Positions 63,842 through 64,000 of a DNA stretch of 64,000 bases are shown piece by piece (within the stretch, counting starts at the first letter, position 1; every line of letters begins with the position of its first letter). The notes under the pieces are model-generated. The model ran no database searches, was not told the DNA's origin, and worked only from the letters and a program-made list of their open reading frames with translations. Source of the stretch: an uncultured Clostridia bacterium (GTDB lineage Bacteria > Bacillota > Clostridia > Oscillospirales > Acutalibacteraceae). The position numbers were made by a program, and so were the translations under genes. The stretch lies in the NCBI GenBank assembly GCA_944412495.1, contig CALYBL010000018.1, forward strand, positions 1-64,000, given 5' to 3'.

Positions 63842-64000
63842 ATGGATAATAATGCTTTTTCGTCCGGTATAGAGCCGGGCGGGCTTACCGACAGAAATCA
63901 GATAAAAATACTTATATGTTATATGATAAAATGCGTGGATTCCGGGCTCACGGCAAAGCAAACGGCCGAGATACTCTCGCTCGACGGGCTTGCCAATTAT
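63842..64000 (+). CDS. DUF4364 family protein, 5' part only
   Basis: The first 53 codons of a gene cut by the window edge. The part TDRNQIKILICYMIKCVD followed by LTAKQTAEILSLDGLANY fits the start of DUF4364, a clostridial family with a winged-helix-like N-terminal region, thought to be regulatory. AGGAGGG lies before the ATG. It is divergent from fabH with about 170 bases between, so a role in fab control is possible but untested. Confidence 0.75.
   Translation, partial: MDNNAFSSGIEPGGLTDRNQIKILICYMIKCVDSGLTAKQTAEILSLDGLANY

Noticed and set aside
1..64000. tRNA, rRNA or CRISPR array
   Set aside because: No TPsiC-like GGTTCGA blocks in cloverleaf context, no rRNA cores, and no regularly spaced repeats were found by eye.

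Overview
The window is chromosomal DNA of a spore-forming Firmicute of the class Clostridia. The evidence is sigG, a spoIIGA-sigE pair, clostridial families (DUF3793, DUF6106, DUF4364), a Gram-positive fab/acc cluster, HPr kinase and WhiA. The resident genes use ATA for Ile often and have GGAGG-type ribosome sites. Genus cannot be fixed from the sequence; a gut-type anaerobe near Oscillospirales fits best. I see no rRNA, tRNA, CRISPR array or intact insertion sequence.

Layout: 1-6.7 kb is foreign DNA, the right part of an element whose left end is off the window. It carries an acetyltransferase, a LysR-controlled aldehyde/redox cassette between two ~86-bp direct repeats, a TnpV gene and a repeat-rich tail that stops at the 3' end of ylmC. 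6.7-14.5 kb holds ylmC-sigG, a small ribbon-helix-helix protein, a metal cluster (ZIP transporter; DUF3793-flavodoxin behind a promoter with paired palindromes), an ECF sigma factor with a long C-terminal extension and a membrane-anchored protein. 14.7-31.8 kb holds an unusual IleRS, a small alarmone synthetase, a degenerate kinase, S1, PH-domain, YdcF, TspO, SLOG and phosphoesterase genes, a GME-fold protein and a XerC-type recombinase. 32-35 kb holds sigE-spoIIGA and udp. 35.5-39.3 kb is an acpS-nnr-lipoprotein-mazF run. 39.9-43.4 kb is thiE-thiM-thiC behind a TPP riboswitch. 43.8-52 kb is dnaE-whiA-murB-ROK kinase-hprK. 52.3-53.4 kb is a glycosyltransferase. 54.2-63.7 kb is the fatty-acid synthesis cluster accA-accD-accC-fabZ-accB-fabF-fabG-fabD-fabH (all on the minus strand, so fabH is first), and the window ends inside a DUF4364 gene.

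How genes work together: the mobile cassette looks like a transferable counterpart of the E. coli yqhD-dkgA pair for aldehyde reduction. DUF3793 and flavodoxin look like a metal-starvation unit. The acc/fab genes make malonyl-CoA and elongate acyl-ACP, but acpP and the enoyl reductase are not in the cluster.

The most unexpected observation is that spacers hold degraded pieces of genes that are intact elsewhere in the same window: an accA piece beside accA, a ZIP-transporter piece between fabZ and accB, and a glycosyltransferase piece upstream of thiE. A ~100-bp dispersed repeat occurs at 26.1 and 53.9 kb, the second copy next to the accA relic. No CRISPR-like or clear anti-phage system was seen.
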